Positions 50,670-61,100 of a stretch of DNA of 61,173 nt are shown here, piece after piece. Under the pieces are notes generated by a model. It ran no database searches and was not told where the DNA came from. It saw nothing but the letters and a program-made list of their open reading frames with translations. The DNA comes from Thauera propionica (GTDB lineage Bacteria > Pseudomonadota > Gammaproteobacteria > Burkholderiales > Rhodocyclaceae): assembly GCF_002245655.1 (NCBI RefSeq), contig NZ_NOIH01000039.1:1-61173 (forward strand). Direction: 5' to 3'. Position 1 is the first letter of the stretch, and every line of letters starts with the position of its first letter. A program made the translations under genes and the position numbers.

Positions 50670-51434
50670 ATGAACCATCAAGACCACATCCTTATCGTCG
50701 ACGACGACCGCGACATCCGCGGCCTGCTTGCGGATTACCTCGAGAAGCAGGGCCTGCGCTGCAGCACGGCGGCCGATGGGCGCGAAATGAAGGCGGTGCT
50801 CGAGCAACACCGCATCGACCTGATCGTGCTCGACATCATGATGCCCGGCGACGACGGCCTGACTCTATGCCGCAATCTGCGCGCTGCAGGTGGCCCCCAG
50901 GCGAACACGCCCATTCTGATGCTCACCGCGCGCGGCGAGGACATGGACCGCATCCTCGGCCTGGAGATGGGCGCCGACGACTACCTGACCAAGCCTTTCG
51001 TGCCGCGCGAGCTCTATGCGCGCATCCGCGCGGTGCTGCGCCGGACCCGCGCCCTGCCGCCCAACCTGGACGCGGTGCCACCCGCCAACGCGCGCGAACT
51101 GCATTTCGCCAACTGGCGTCTCGATACCGTCAATCGGCACCTGATCGACACCAACGATACGGTCGTTGCCCTGTCGGGCGCCGAGTACCGCATGCTCTCG
51201 GTGTTTCTGTCGCACCCGCAGAAGATCCTGTCCCGCGATCAGCTGATGGAACTCACGCAGGGGCGCGAGGCGGACGTCTTCGATCGCTCCATCGACCTCC
51301 AGGTCAGCCGCCTGCGCCAGCGGCTCGGCGACAACGCCCGCGAACCCGCCATCATCAAGACGGTGCGCAACGAGGGTTACGTGCTGGCCGCCGAGGTCAG
51401 CGCGGCGGCCGATGGCGGACCGGAGGCCCCATGA
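50670..51434 (+). CDS. OmpR-family response regulator
   Basis: A 254-aa regulator: receiver domain with acidic pocket DDD (11-13), phospho-acceptor D55 (LIVLDIMMPGDDG) and K108 (LTKPF), then a winged HTH (SRDQLMELTQGREADVFDRSIDLQVSRLRQRL). Similar in layout to OmpR and PfeR types. Overlaps the kinase start (ATGA). Its target is probably the Spy-like gene or envelope functions, by proximity. Confidence 0.95.
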   Translation: MNHQDHILIVDDDRDIRGLLADYLEKQGLRCSTAADGREMKAVLEQHRIDLIVLDIMMPGDDGLTLCRNLRAAGGPQANTPILMLTARGEDMDRILGLEMGADDYLTKPFVPRELYARIRAVLRRTRALPPNLDAVPPANARELHFANWRLDTVNRHLIDTNDTVVALSGAEYRMLSVFLSHPQKILSRDQLMELTQGREADVFDRSIDLQVSRLRQRLGDNAREPAIIKTVRNEGYVLAAEVSAAADGGPEAP

Positions 51435-52762
51435 GGATGCTTTGGCCGCGCAGCCTGTTCTCGCGCCTGATGCTGATCTGGCTCGTCGGCATTGCCATCG
51501 TGCTGGCGGTGAGCTTCACGCTTTTCGTCGGTGAGCGCGAGCGTGTCGGTCGCGCCGCGCTGTTCGAAGGCGTGGCGCAGGAAATCGCGGCAACCGCCGA
51601 CGTGCTCGACCGACTGAGCCCAGCCGAGCGCGAACGCTGGATCGACGAACTCGGTCGCCGTCGACTGCGCCTTTCGCTGCGCCCCATTCCTGAACACCTT
51701 CGCCCCGCCCCTGACGGCCACCCGCTCGGGTCGGCACTGCGCACCGCGATGCCCGAGCGCGAAACCAGAATCCATCTTCATCACCGCAACGGCGCGCCAC
51801 ACGCGGCGCTGATCGTCTCCGTCACTCTCGCCGATGGCCAGCCGTTGCTGATCCGCCTGCCAGGCATCCCGCCCACGCCCAGCATCCGCCCGCCAGAACC
51901 GGGGCGCCTGCTGGCGGCACTGACCGCGCTGATCGGCGGCGTGGGACTGCTGACCTGGATTGCGGTCAGGCTCGCCACCCGCCCCCTGTCACGCATGGCC
52001 GACGCGGCACGCGCACTGGGCGAAGACCCAAACAGTCCTCCACTGCCGACCCGTGGCCCAACCGAGGTGGTGCGCGCCGCCGACGCCTTCAACCAGATGC
52101 AGAAACGGATCCGCGAGCATGTGAGCGAGCGGACCCGCATCCTCGCCGCCATCTCGCACGATCTGCAGACACCGATCACGCGGCTGCGCCTCAGGGCCGA
52201 GCTGGTCGACGATGAGGCCCTGCGCGCGCGCATCCAGGCCGATCTGGACAGCATGCAGGTGCTGGTCAAGGAAGGGCTCGCATACGCACGCAGTCTCGAC
52301 GACGCCGCACCTGCGCAGGCAATCGACCTGGATCGCCTGCTCGAAGCCTTGCGCGACGACGCCGAAGACATGGGCTGGCAGGTCAGCCTGAATGGCCACG
52401 CCGGCGCGCCACTGCACGCCCAGCCCGGCGCAGTGCGGCGAGCCCTGTGGAATCTGATCGAGAACGGGGTGAAGTTTGGCAATGCGGTTGCGATCACGGT
52501 TACGCCGGAAAGCGACGCCTTCGAGATCTGCATCCGGGACCACGGCCCGGGCCTGCCCGAGGACGAGCTGGAGAAGGTCTTCGAGCCCTTCTACCGGGTC
52601 GAGACGTCGCGCAACCGCGAGACCGGCGGCACCGGCCTAGGGCTGGCGATCACCCGAAATCTGCTGCGGCGCCAGCGTGGCGAGGTCAGCCTGCAGAACC
52701 ACCCCGACGGCGGTCTGTTGGCGACGGTTCGCCTCCCGCGCACGTTGGCGAGCGCCGCGTAG
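51431..52762 (+). CDS. Sensor histidine kinase
   Basis: A 443-aa inner-membrane kinase. Two membrane segments (about 10-31 and 155-178) enclose a periplasmic sensor of about 120 residues. A HAMP domain follows (RLATRPLSRMADAARALGED), then the H-box ILAAISHDLQTPITRLRLRAEL, N-box NLIENGVKFG, and G-boxes DHGPGLP and GTGLGLAI. Start ATG 51431 overlaps the regulator stop. Confidence 0.95.
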   Translation: MRMLWPRSLFSRLMLIWLVGIAIVLAVSFTLFVGERERVGRAALFEGVAQEIAATADVLDRLSPAERERWIDELGRRRLRLSLRPIPEHLRPAPDGHPLGSALRTAMPERETRIHLHHRNGAPHAALIVSVTLADGQPLLIRLPGIPPTPSIRPPEPGRLLAALTALIGGVGLLTWIAVRLATRPLSRMADAARALGEDPNSPPLPTRGPTEVVRAADAFNQMQKRIREHVSERTRILAAISHDLQTPITRLRLRAELVDDEALRARIQADLDSMQVLVKEGLAYARSLDDAAPAQAIDLDRLLEALRDDAEDMGWQVSLNGHAGAPLHAQPGAVRRALWNLIENGVKFGNAVAITVTPESDAFEICIRDHGPGLPEDELEKVFEPFYRVETSRNRETGGTGLGLAITRNLLRRQRGEVSLQNHPDGGLLATVRLPRTLASAA

Positions 52763-52838
52763 CGGCAGCTTTTCCCCCACGGCGGCAGGCAGTGTGCTTC
52801 AATGCGCTGCCGTATCGCTGCACTGCAACGTCACCGCC

Positions 52839-53702
52839 ATGCCCTCCCTCTGGATGCTCGTTTCCTGCCTGCTGTTCGCCGCCATGGGGGTGTGCGTCAA
52901 GTTCGGGGCGGAAACGTTTTCCACCGGCGAAGTCGTGTTCTATCGCGGCTTCGTCAGCATGTTGATGATGATCGGTCTCGCCCGGCTTCAGGGCGTCTCC
53001 CTGCGGACACCGCACTGGCGCATGCATGTGTCGCGCAGCGTGTCCGGCTCAGTCGCGCTGAGCTGCTATTTCTTCGCCATCGGCATCCTGCCATTGGCGA
53101 CCGCGGTTACGCTCAATTACACCTCGCCGATCTTCGTCGCCCTGCTGCTGGCAGCGGTCTTCGGCGAGCGCCTGCGCCGGTCCGCACTGGTGGCGATCCT
53201 GGTCGGTTTCGCTGGGGTGGTGCTGCTGTTGCGCCCCACCCTGTCCGCCGACCAATGGCTCGGGGCCTTGGCCGGCCTCGGCTCGGGTGCAGTGGCGAGC
53301 ATCGCCTATGTCAGCGTGCGCGAGCTGGGCCGGGCGGGCGAGCCGGAGGTGCGTACCGTATTCTGGTTCTCGCTCGTCACCAGTCTGTTCGGTCTGGTCG
53401 GCGCCCTGTATGCCGGACCGCATGCACCGGACGCCAGGGAGCTCTTCACCCTGCTCGGCGTGGGCGTCTTCGGCGGACTCGCGCAACTGGCGATGACCCG
53501 CTCCTACCGCTATGGGCGGACGCTGGTGTCCGCCAACCTCAGCTACGCAACCGTCGTTTTCGCCAGCCTGTTCGGTGCCCTGTTCTGGAACGAGATCATG
53601 CCTTGGTCGAGCTGGGTTGGGATCGCACTGATCGTCGCAAGCGCAATCCTGATCTCCCTGCCCGCGCGCAAGCCCCGCCTGGCGCGGGCCCTGCACGATT
53701 GA
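52839..53702 (+). CDS. EamA/DMT-superfamily transporter
   Basis: A 287-aa inner-membrane protein with ten hydrophobic helices and two EamA repeats: MPSLWMLVSCLLFAAMGVCVKFG, GSVALSCYFFAIGILPLATAVTLNYTSPIFVALLLA (conserved in S-adenosylmethionine/drug-type members), and a second repeat near residue 150. ATG 52839 chosen by the N-terminal helix. Substrate unknown. Confidence 0.9.
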   Translation: MPSLWMLVSCLLFAAMGVCVKFGAETFSTGEVVFYRGFVSMLMMIGLARLQGVSLRTPHWRMHVSRSVSGSVALSCYFFAIGILPLATAVTLNYTSPIFVALLLAAVFGERLRRSALVAILVGFAGVVLLLRPTLSADQWLGALAGLGSGAVASIAYVSVRELGRAGEPEVRTVFWFSLVTSLFGLVGALYAGPHAPDARELFTLLGVGVFGGLAQLAMTRSYRYGRTLVSANLSYATVVFASLFGALFWNEIMPWSSWVGIALIVASAILISLPARKPRLARALHD

Positions 53703-53760
53703 GCGCGAACCCGTCGAGGGCTATAGTAGGGGCATCCTTTCTGGCAAGGCGGAGGGCATC

Positions 53761-54123
53761 ATGATCAACATCGAGCATCGCGACAGGCTCGTCGCCGTTA
53801 CCGTGTTCGGCGAGTTCGCACTGGCCGACTACAAGGAGTTCGAGGAACTGGTGAACTACAAGATCCAGTTCAGTGGCCCAATCGATCTGCTGTTCGACCT
53901 GCGCGAAATGGTGGGCTTCACGCTCGATGTCGCCTGGGAAGAAGTCAAGTTCTCGCGCCAGCATTCGCATGACTTCCGTCGCATCGCCGTGCTCACCGAC
54001 GACCAGTGGTTGACCTGGAGCGCGTGGGTGTCTCAGTTGTTCGTCGATGCTGAGGTACAGGTCTTCGACGACGAGGCGGAGGCCCGCGACTGGCTCGGAA
54101 GCGCAGCCGAGACCGTCGAGTGA
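53761..54123 (+). CDS. STAS/SpoIIAA-like protein
   Basis: A 120-aa protein (MINIEHRDRLVAVTVFGEFALADYKEFEELVNYKIQFSGPIDLLFDLREMVGFTLDVAWEEVKFSRQH) of the SpoIIAA-like fold, cytoplasmic, function unknown. RBS GGCGGAGGGC. Its stop overlaps the GTG start of the sulfurtransferase by four bases, so the two are co-translated. Confidence 0.87.
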   Translation: MINIEHRDRLVAVTVFGEFALADYKEFEELVNYKIQFSGPIDLLFDLREMVGFTLDVAWEEVKFSRQHSHDFRRIAVLTDDQWLTWSAWVSQLFVDAEVQVFDDEAEARDWLGSAAETVE

Positions 54124-54974
54124 ACGCCTCGTACACGACCCTGATCGGGGCCGGCGAGCTTGCACAAAGGCTTCGTGACCCCGACTGGATCGTCTTCGAC
54201 TGCCGCTTCGACCTGAACGACAGCGGGTTCGGGCGCCGCGTCTATGGAGAAGGCCATCTTCCGGGGGCTTACTTCATCGACCTCGAGACCGACCTGTCTG
54301 CACCGAAGACGGGGCGCAATGGACGCCACCCCCTGCCCGACCCCGCGCAGCTTGCCGCGCAACTCGAACGCTGCGGTGTCTCCAATCACACCCAGGTCGT
54401 CGCCTACGACGACGCCAGTGGCATGTTCGCGGCGCGCCTGTGGTGGCTGTTGCGCTGGCTCGGACACGACCGCACCGCCGTGCTGGATGGCGGCCTGCAG
54501 GCGTGGTGCCGTGCGGGTTTCCCTCTCGACACGGAGCTTCCACCTCCCCGCACCAGTACCTACACGCTTTCTCTGCGTGCCGCCCGCGTCGATGCCGATT
54601 TCGTTGCGTCCCATCTCGGCAAACCCGACATGCTTCTGATCGATGCACGCAGCCCCGACCGGTTTCGGGGTGAGAACGAGATCCTCGACCCGGTCGGCGG
54701 TCATATTCCCGGCGCAATCAACCGCTTCTTTCGCGACAACCTGACGGCGGATGGCTGCTTCAAGCAGGCTTCGGTGCTACGCGAGGAATTTGGCACCCTG
54801 CTGAAAGGACATCCTCCCGCTCAGGTCGTCCATCAATGTGGTTCGGGCGTCACCGCCTGCATGAATGTGCTGGCGATGGAGTCGGCCGGCCTGACCGGAT
54901 CGCGCCTCTATGCCGGATCGTGGAGCGAGTGGTGCGCGGATCCTCGCCGACCGGTCGCGACTGGCCCGGCTTGA
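54120..54974 (+). CDS. Two-domain sulfurtransferase (3-mercaptopyruvate type)
   Basis: A 284-aa tandem rhodanese. Start GTG 54120. The first domain (DWIVFDCRFDLNDSGFGRRVYGEGHLPGAYF) is inactive. The second ends with the catalytic loop QCGSGVTACMN, Cys 240. The CGSGVTAC loop is that of mercaptopyruvate sulfurtransferase; classical thiosulfate rhodanese has CRKGxxT. Produces pyruvate and transfers sulfur from mercaptopyruvate. Confidence 0.92.
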   Translation: MNASYTTLIGAGELAQRLRDPDWIVFDCRFDLNDSGFGRRVYGEGHLPGAYFIDLETDLSAPKTGRNGRHPLPDPAQLAAQLERCGVSNHTQVVAYDDASGMFAARLWWLLRWLGHDRTAVLDGGLQAWCRAGFPLDTELPPPRTSTYTLSLRAARVDADFVASHLGKPDMLLIDARSPDRFRGENEILDPVGGHIPGAINRFFRDNLTADGCFKQASVLREEFGTLLKGHPPAQVVHQCGSGVTACMNVLAMESAGLTGSRLYAGSWSEWCADPRRPVATGPA

Positions 54975-55013
54975 TCGCGCGCCGATTGCCAGCGCCGGCA
55001 TCCGCCTGGTGAC

Positions 55014-55826
55014 CTACCAGTCGACTTTTTCCACCTGTCCGAGGGACCGTCCGAGGAAACGCTCGCCGATCGTCTGGAAGCGGAGCGGAACGTCGCTGAC
55101 AACGAAGCGATAGTCCGCCGCCGCGCCGCCCTGCCGCGTCAGACCTTCCTGCTGCAGGCGCTGCGCGGCAAGTTCGGCGGTCGTTACGGCGGAGTCGATC
55201 AACCGCACACCGGCCCCCGCCACATCTCGCAGCAAGGGCTTCAGCAACGGGTAATGCGTGCAGCCCAGCACCAGGCTGTCGACTTCCTCGGCCAGCACCG
55301 GGCGGAGATACTCCTGTGCCGTAAGGCGGGTCACAGGATGGTCGAGCCAACCCTCCTCCACCAGCGGCACGAACAGGGGGCAGGCCTGCGAATACACGCG
55401 CACCGACGGATCGAGCTCGTGCATGCGCCGCGCGTAGGCATTGCTGTTGATCGTTGTCGGCGTGCCGATCACGCCGATGCGCCGCCCTGTCGAAGTCGAC
55501 ACCGCCGCGCGGGCGCCAGCCTCGATGACGTCGAGCACCGGAATGCCTCGCGCCAGCCGGTGCACCACCTCGGCCGCGACCGCCGCCATGGTGTTGCAGG
55601 CGATGATCAGCATCTTGACGTCGCGCTGTAGCAAGAAGTCGGTGATCTGGGCGGTGAAGTGCTCTATCGTCGCCACCGACTTCACGCCGTAGGGCACGCG
55701 CGCCGTGTCGCCGAAATACACGATGCTCTCCAGCGGCAGGCGCTCCATCAGCGCACGAACGACGGTCAGACCGCCGACGCCCGAATCGAACACGCCGATG
55801 GGGCGCGAAGCTTCGGCAGGACTCAC
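55014..55826 (-). CDS. murI: Glutamate racemase
   Basis: A 270-aa enzyme making D-glutamate for peptidoglycan. IGVFDSGVGGLTV, YFGDTARVPYG, first catalytic Cys in IIACNTMAA and second in LGCTHYPLL are all present. Convergent with the sulfurtransferase gene. Starts 25 bases after the tyrS stop in the same direction, so it is probably cotranscribed with tyrS. Confidence 0.97.
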   Translation of the reverse strand: MSPAEASRPIGVFDSGVGGLTVVRALMERLPLESIVYFGDTARVPYGVKSVATIEHFTAQITDFLLQRDVKMLIIACNTMAAVAAEVVHRLARGIPVLDVIEAGARAAVSTSTGRRIGVIGTPTTINSNAYARRMHELDPSVRVYSQACPLFVPLVEEGWLDHPVTRLTAQEYLRPVLAEEVDSLVLGCTHYPLLKPLLRDVAGAGVRLIDSAVTTAELAAQRLQQEGLTRQGGAAADYRFVVSDVPLRFQTIGERFLGRSLGQVEKVDW

Positions 55827-55851
55827 TTCATGCCCCTCGCGCGGACGCCGG

Positions 55852-57051
55852 TCAAGCCAGCACCACCGACGCGAACTTGCGCTTGCCCACCTGCATCACG
55901 ACCGTCTCGCCAGCCTTCAGCAGCAAGCCTTTGTCGTCCGCGCGCTCGCCGTTGAGCTTCACCGCACCCTGCTCGATCATGCGCATGGCTTCGGACGTGC
56001 TGCCCGTCAGGCCGGCCTGCTTCAGCACCTGGAACAGGGGCATGCCCTCCCTGCCGGCCACGACATTGACCTGCGGGATGTCATCCGGAATGGCGTTGCG
56101 CTGGAAGAGGGCCTCGAAATCCGCCAGCGCCTCCTGCGCCGCACGCGCGCCGTGGAAGCGCGCGACCAGCTCCTGCGCCAGCATCACCTTGACGTCGCGC
56201 GGGTTGCGCCCGCCCTCGACGTCGCGCTTGAGCCCCTCGATCTCGGCCGTCGAGCGGAACGACAGCAGGTCGTAGTAGCGCCACATCAGCGTATCGGACA
56301 CCGACATCGTCTTGCCGAAGATCTCCTTCGGCGCCTCGGAGATGCCGATGTAGTTGCCGAGCGACTTCGACATCTTGTTGACGCCGTCCAGGCCCTCGAG
56401 CAGTGGCATCATGAGCACGCACTGCGGATGCTGGCCATAGTGCTTCTGCAGCTCGCGCCCCATCAGCAGGTTGAAGCGCTGATCGGTGCCGCCCAGCTCG
56501 ACGTCAGCCTTCATCGCCACCGAGTCGTAGCCCTGACACAGCGGATAAAGGAACTCGTGGATCGCGATCGGCTGGTTGCTGCCGTAACGCTTGGCGAAGT
56601 CGTCGCGCTCGAGCATGCGCGCCACGGTCTGCTGCGAGGCCAGCCGGATCATGCCGGCCGAGCCTAGCCCCTCCATCCAGGCCGAGTTGAAGCAGATCTC
56701 GGTCTTTTCCGGGTCGAGGATCTTGAACACCTGCTCCTGGTAGGTCTTGGCGTTCTCCATGATCTGCTCGCGAGACAACGGCGGTCGCGTCGCGTTCTTG
56801 CCGCTGGGATCGCCGATCATGCCGGTGAAGTCGCCGATCAGGAACAGGATTTGGTGCCCCAGCTCCTGGAAATGGCGCATCTTGTTGATCAGCACCGTGT
56901 GCCCCAGATGAAGATCCGGCGCCGTTGGATCGAAGCCCGCCTTGACCCGAAGCGGCCGTCCGGTCTTGAGGCGCTCGACCAGCTCGACCTCGAGCAGAAG
57001 GGCATCGCTGCCGCGTTTGATCAGCTCGATGGCCGCCTGAACATCAGTCAT
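55852..57051 (-). CDS. tyrS: Tyrosyl-tRNA synthetase
   Basis: A 399-aa class I synthetase: HIGH-type motif [14 protein letters not shown] motif NKMSKSLGN, and a C-terminal S4 RNA-binding domain ([26 protein letters not shown]). Divergent from the M23 peptidase gene with an 88-bp gap holding both promoters. Confidence 0.98.
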   Translation of the reverse strand: MTDVQAAIELIKRGSDALLLEVELVERLKTGRPLRVKAGFDPTAPDLHLGHTVLINKMRHFQELGHQILFLIGDFTGMIGDPSGKNATRPPLSREQIMENAKTYQEQVFKILDPEKTEICFNSAWMEGLGSAGMIRLASQQTVARMLERDDFAKRYGSNQPIAIHEFLYPLCQGYDSVAMKADVELGGTDQRFNLLMGRELQKHYGQHPQCVLMMPLLEGLDGVNKMSKSLGNYIGISEAPKEIFGKTMSVSDTLMWRYYDLLSFRSTAEIEGLKRDVEGGRNPRDVKVMLAQELVARFHGARAAQEALADFEALFQRNAIPDDIPQVNVVAGREGMPLFQVLKQAGLTGSTSEAMRMIEQGAVKLNGERADDKGLLLKAGETVVMQVGKRKFASVVLA

Positions 57052-57139
57052 TCAATTTCTCCAAAAATACCTTTCCGGATGCAGGGATAACTTTGATAAA
57101 CTTCCGGAAATTTTTTGCCCATCCAGGCCCAGTGAGCTC

Positions 57140-58465
57140 ATGCAGGCGAGAAAGACCCGAATTCTAGCCGAACTGCCGGCACAACTCCTTACGCGCGCAC
57201 GGCCTTGGATCCTTGGCGGCGTCGTCAGCGCCTCGCTGATGGGCGTCGTCGCGGCAACCGCCGTCGCACCGGGCGACGATCTCGCCGGGATTTCCGTGCA
57301 GGCCGTGATCGAGACTCTGCCAGCGCCCAAGATTGCGCTCGAAACCGAGACCGACCTGCCCTTCGTCCATAGCGAGCGGATTCAGGCCGGCGATACGCTG
57401 CAAGCCCTGTTCCGCCGCCTCAGCATCGCCGACGCCGACGCACTGGCCTTCCTATCCGCTTCGGACGAAGGCAAGCAGGCCGTCCGCCAGCTTCGTGCGG
57501 GCCGCACCGTCATGGCAATGGTTCAGCAGGACGGCCGCCTGCGCTCGTTCAGCCTGCCCCTCGGCAACGGCGAGCGCCGCGTGATTGTCGAACGCGACGA
57601 CAGCGGTACGCTCAAGCTGCGGGAATCCGAAAGCATTGCCCAGAGCACGCTGGTCGAAATGCGCTCGGGCGTGATCCGCAGTTCGCTTTTCGGTGCGACT
57701 GATGCTGCCGGCGTGCCCGACAACGTCGCAACGCAGATGGCCGAGATCTTCGGCACCTGGATCGACTTCCATACCGACCTGCGCAAGGACGACCGCTTCA
57801 ACGTGATTTACGAAGCGATCTACGAGGAAGGCAACCCGGTTCGTGCCGGCCGGATCCTTGCAGCCGAGTTCATCAATCAGGGCAAGCGCCACGCTGTGGT
57901 GCTCTACCGCGGGCCGAGCGGCAAGGAACAGTATTACTCCGACGACGGTCGCAGCCTGCGTCAGGGCTTCCTGCGCTCACCGCTCGAGTTCTCGCGCGTC
58001 AGTTCCAGCTTCGGCCGCCGCCTGCACCCGATCCACAAGAGTTGGCGCAACCATAACGGTACGGATTTCGCTGCACCGACCGGCACACCAATCAAGGCCA
58101 CCTCCGACGGCACCGTCGAATTCATCGGCACGCAGAACGGTTTCGGCAACCTGATCGTGCTCAGGCACCGCAACGGCATCACGACCCATTACGCTCATCT
58201 CAACGGTTTTGCCAAAGGCCTTGGCAAGGGCCAGGCTGTCAGCCAGGGAGATATGATCGGTTACGTGGGTTGCACCGGCTGGTGCACCGGCCCGCACCTG
58301 CATTACGAGGTGCACATCAACAAGGTTCCCAAGGATCCGATGTCCATCGCACTGCCGATGGCCGATGCACTTAGCCCGAAGGAACTTGCCGCCTTCCAGC
58401 GCGACACCGCTCCGCTGCGCGAGCGCTTTGCCCTGCTCAATTACGAACTGGCGAGCGCGAACTGA
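57140..58465 (+). CDS. M23-family murein endopeptidase-type protein
   Basis: A 441-aa cell-envelope protein. N-terminal membrane segment (about 18-38, RPWILGGVVSASLMGVVAATA), OapA-like/LysM-like region (ERIQAGDTLQALFRRLSI), and a LytM domain with HPIHKSWRNHNGTDFAAPTGTPI (metal His and Asp) and HLHYEVHIN. Metal ligands are intact, so it is likely an active DD-endopeptidase of the MepM type, used in cell-wall growth. Confidence 0.93.
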   Translation: MQARKTRILAELPAQLLTRARPWILGGVVSASLMGVVAATAVAPGDDLAGISVQAVIETLPAPKIALETETDLPFVHSERIQAGDTLQALFRRLSIADADALAFLSASDEGKQAVRQLRAGRTVMAMVQQDGRLRSFSLPLGNGERRVIVERDDSGTLKLRESESIAQSTLVEMRSGVIRSSLFGATDAAGVPDNVATQMAEIFGTWIDFHTDLRKDDRFNVIYEAIYEEGNPVRAGRILAAEFINQGKRHAVVLYRGPSGKEQYYSDDGRSLRQGFLRSPLEFSRVSSSFGRRLHPIHKSWRNHNGTDFAAPTGTPIKATSDGTVEFIGTQNGFGNLIVLRHRNGITTHYAHLNGFAKGLGKGQAVSQGDMIGYVGCTGWCTGPHLHYEVHINKVPKDPMSIALPMADALSPKELAAFQRDTAPLRERFALLNYELASAN

Positions 58466-58493
58466 AAGGCCGCCAGCCAGCGGCCGGCATCAA

Positions 58494-58523
58494 GAAAATG
58501 GGGCGCCGCGGCGCCCCATTTTC
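58494..58523. terminator. Bidirectional terminator between M23 peptidase and erpA
   Basis: A perfect 30-bp palindrome, GAAAATGGGGCGCC, GC centre, GGCGCCCCATTTTC, between convergent genes. Confidence 0.93.
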
Positions 58524-58540
58524 CTTTCAGCGACCAAGAC

Positions 58541-58891
58541 TCACGCAGAGAACGATGAGCCGCAGCCGCAGGTGCTGGTCGCATTCGGGTTGCGAATGAC
58601 GAACTGCGAGCCCTCAAGCCCCTCGGTGTAATCGATCTCGGCGCCAACCAGATACTGGTAGCTCATCGGATCGATCAACAGCATCACGCCGTTCTTCTCG
58701 TAAGTGGTGTCGTCCTCGTTCACCTCCTCGTCGAAGGTGAAGCCATACTGGAAGCCTGAGCAGCCACCGCCGCTGACGAACACGCGCAGTTTCAGCGCGG
58801 GATTGCCTTCCTCCTCGATCAGTTCGCGAACCTTGTTCGCGGCGCTATCGGTGAAGACCAGGATGTCGGGGGTTGCGACTTCTGCGCTCAT
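58541..58891 (-). CDS. erpA: Iron-sulfur cluster insertion protein ErpA
   Basis: A 116-aa A-type carrier. The three Cys ligands are in [13 protein letters not shown] and TCGCGSSF at the C-terminus. ATG 58891 ([25 protein letters not shown]) with RBS GAGGAG. Delivers Fe-S clusters to apoproteins. Confidence 0.96.
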   Translation of the reverse strand: MSAEVATPDILVFTDSAANKVRELIEEEGNPALKLRVFVSGGGCSGFQYGFTFDEEVNEDDTTYEKNGVMLLIDPMSYQYLVGAEIDYTEGLEGSQFVIRNPNATSTCGCGSSFSA

Positions 58892-58983
58892 GTTTTCTCC
58901 TCTGTGGGGTATGCGGCGGATGATGCGCCATCCGCTCTGCAATCGTCAAAGTCTCGGATCGTATTCCGTGTGCGAGGTTCCCG

Positions 58984-60021
58984 TCAGGGGCTTACCGGCA
59001 CGATGTCCAGCCCGGCCTCTTCATCGAAGCCGAACATGATGTTGAGGTTCTGCACCGCCTGGCCCGCCGCCCCCTTCACGAGGTTGTCGATCACCGACAG
59101 GACGACGATGGTGTCACCACCCTGGGGACGATGCACGGCAATACGGCACAGGTTGGAGGCGCGCACCGAACGCGTCTCCGGATGACTGCCGGCCGGCATC
59201 ACATCCACGAAGGCTTCATGCGCATAGCGCTTCTCGAACAACGCCTGCAGATCCGGAACCTCCACACCCGACTTGATACGGCCGTACAGCGTCGCATGGA
59301 TACCGCGGATCATCGGCGTCAGATGCGGGACGAAGGTCAATCCGACCGGATTTCCTGCCGCGAGCGAGAGGCCCTGGCGGATCTCGGGCAGGTGGCGGTG
59401 GCCAGGCACACCGTAGGCCTTGAAGCTGTCTGCCGCCTCGGGCAACAAGGTATGCACCTCAGCCTTGCGGCCGGCGCCCGACACACCCGACTTGGCATCG
59501 GCGATGAGGTGATCGGTATCGACTAGCCCGGCTTCGACCAGCGGCAGGAAACCCAGCTGAACCGCAGTCGGATAGCAGCCCGGGTTCGCCAGCACACGCG
59601 CCTTGCGGATCTGTTCGCGATTGACCTCCGGCAGCCCATATACGGCCTCGGCCACCAGTTCGGGCGCGGCATGCTCCATGCCGTACCACTTCTGCCACTC
59701 GGCGACATCGCGGATGCGGAAGTCCGCCGCCAGGTCGATCACGCGCACACCTGCCGCGACGAGCTCGGCCGCCTGCTTCATCGCGATGCCGTTGGGCGTG
59801 GCGAAGAACACCGCGTCGCACTGCTCGAGCTGCGCATCCTGCGGCGTCACGAACTTCAGGTCGACGCGGCGACGCAGGCTCGGGAACATCTCGGCCACCG
59901 GCATGCCGGCCTCGCCGCGCGAGGTGATGGCCGTGAGCGTCACCTCCGGGTGGCGCGAAAGCAGACGCAGCAACTCCACGCCCGTGTAACCGGTACCGCC
60001 GACAACACCAACCTTGATCAT
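58984..60021 (-). CDS. argC: N-acetyl-gamma-glutamyl-phosphate reductase
   Basis: A 345-aa type 1 ArgC of arginine biosynthesis. NADP-binding [14 protein letters not shown], catalytic Cys in [15 protein letters not shown] and the His region PGHRHLPEI. 92 bases upstream of the erpA start in the same direction. Confidence 0.97.
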   Translation of the reverse strand: MIKVGVVGGTGYTGVELLRLLSRHPEVTLTAITSRGEAGMPVAEMFPSLRRRVDLKFVTPQDAQLEQCDAVFFATPNGIAMKQAAELVAAGVRVIDLAADFRIRDVAEWQKWYGMEHAAPELVAEAVYGLPEVNREQIRKARVLANPGCYPTAVQLGFLPLVEAGLVDTDHLIADAKSGVSGAGRKAEVHTLLPEAADSFKAYGVPGHRHLPEIRQGLSLAAGNPVGLTFVPHLTPMIRGIHATLYGRIKSGVEVPDLQALFEKRYAHEAFVDVMPAGSHPETRSVRASNLCRIAVHRPQGGDTIVVLSVIDNLVKGAAGQAVQNLNIMFGFDEEAGLDIVPVSP

Positions 60022-60133
60022 CTCGCTTCCTTGAATGCAGACAGGACACGGTCGCGATTATCGCACTGTCGCCACCACGATGCAGTGAAGATCGGATGAC
60101 GATCAGACACCAGCCGTTCCCCGACGCCGAAAT

Positions 60134-60167
60134 GCAAAAAGCCGCCCCGAAGGACGGCTCTTTTTGC
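60134..60167 (-). terminator. Terminator of rplM-rpsI
   Basis: GCAAAAAGCCG (60134-60144) with CGGCTCTTTTTGC (60155-60167), directly after the rpsI stop. Confidence 0.85.
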
Positions 60168-60179
60168 AGACACCAGCGA

Positions 60180-60572
60180 TTAACGCTTGGAGAATTGCTT
60201 CGCGCGGCGCGCCTTGCGCAGACCGACTTTCTTACGCTCGACTTCACGCGCATCGCGGGTAACGAAGCCTGCAGCGCGCAGGTCGCCCTTGAGCTCGGCG
60301 TTGTAGTCGACCAGAGCGCGGGTGATGCCATGACGCACGGCGCCGGCCTGACCGGACTCGCCACCACCGGTGACGTTGACCATGATGTCGAACTTGCCTT
60401 CGCTGCCGGTCAGGACCAGCGGCTGGCGCACGATCATGCGGCCAGTTTCACGCGAGAAGAACTCGTCAACCGGCTTGCCGTTGACGACGATGTTGCCGGT
60501 GCCCGGCTTGATGAACACGCGAGCGACCGCAGTCTTGCGGCGACCGGTACCGTAGTTGTAAGTGACAGCCAT
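60180..60572 (-). CDS. rpsI: 30S ribosomal protein S9
   Basis: A 130-aa S9, canonical from [29 protein letters not shown] to the C-terminal [12 protein letters not shown] that reaches the P-site tRNA. 12 bases after rplM. Confidence 0.98.
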   Translation of the reverse strand: MAVTYNYGTGRRKTAVARVFIKPGTGNIVVNGKPVDEFFSRETGRMIVRQPLVLTGSEGKFDIMVNVTGGGESGQAGAVRHGITRALVDYNAELKGDLRAAGFVTRDAREVERKKVGLRKARRAKQFSKR

Positions 60573-60584
60573 CTATCGGCTCCT

Positions 60585-61013
60585 TCAGATCTCGAGAACT
60601 TGCGGCTGCTGAGCGGTGTGCGGATGCGACGGACCCGCGTAGCACTTCAGCTTCTTCAGCATGGCGTAGCCCAGGGGGCCCTTCGGCAGCATGCCCTTCA
60701 CCGCTTTCTCGAGCACGCGCTCGGGGAAACGCTGCTGGAGCTTGGTGAAGTTGGTTTCGTAGATACCGCCCGGGTAACCCGAGTGACGGTAGTACTTCTT
60801 GTCCTGCGCCTTGTTGCCGGTCACGCGCAGCTTCTCGACGTTGACGACGACGATGAAGTCGCCCGTGTCAACGTGCGGGGTGTAGATGGCCTTGTGCTTG
60901 CCGCGCAAACGGCGAGCCACTTCGGCGGCAAGACGGCCAAGCACCTTGTCCGTGCCGTCGACAACGAACCAGTCGCGCTTGACCTCGTGCGGCTTGGCAG
61001 AAAACGTCTTCAT
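60585..61013 (-). CDS. rplM: 50S ribosomal protein L13
   Basis: A 142-aa L13: [58 protein letters not shown]. First gene of the rplM-rpsI operon. Confidence 0.98.
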   Translation of the reverse strand: MKTFSAKPHEVKRDWFVVDGTDKVLGRLAAEVARRLRGKHKAIYTPHVDTGDFIVVVNVEKLRVTGNKAQDKKYYRHSGYPGGIYETNFTKLQQRFPERVLEKAVKGMLPKGPLGYAMLKKLKCYAGPSHPHTAQQPQVLEI

Positions 61014-61070
61014 TTAAAACCTCGATTTTTGTCAGGCCGGGTAAGCAGGCCGTCAAACGGAAAGCTCGCA

Positions 61071-61100
61071 ATCTTAATGAGATCACCACTTGCGTGTCAA
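61071..61100 (-). promoter_or_regulatory. Promoter of rplM-rpsI
   Basis: On the minus strand, -35 TTGACA (61100-61095), an 18-bp spacer and -10 TAAGAT (61076-61071), a near-consensus housekeeping promoter about 57 bases before the rplM start codon. Confidence 0.75.
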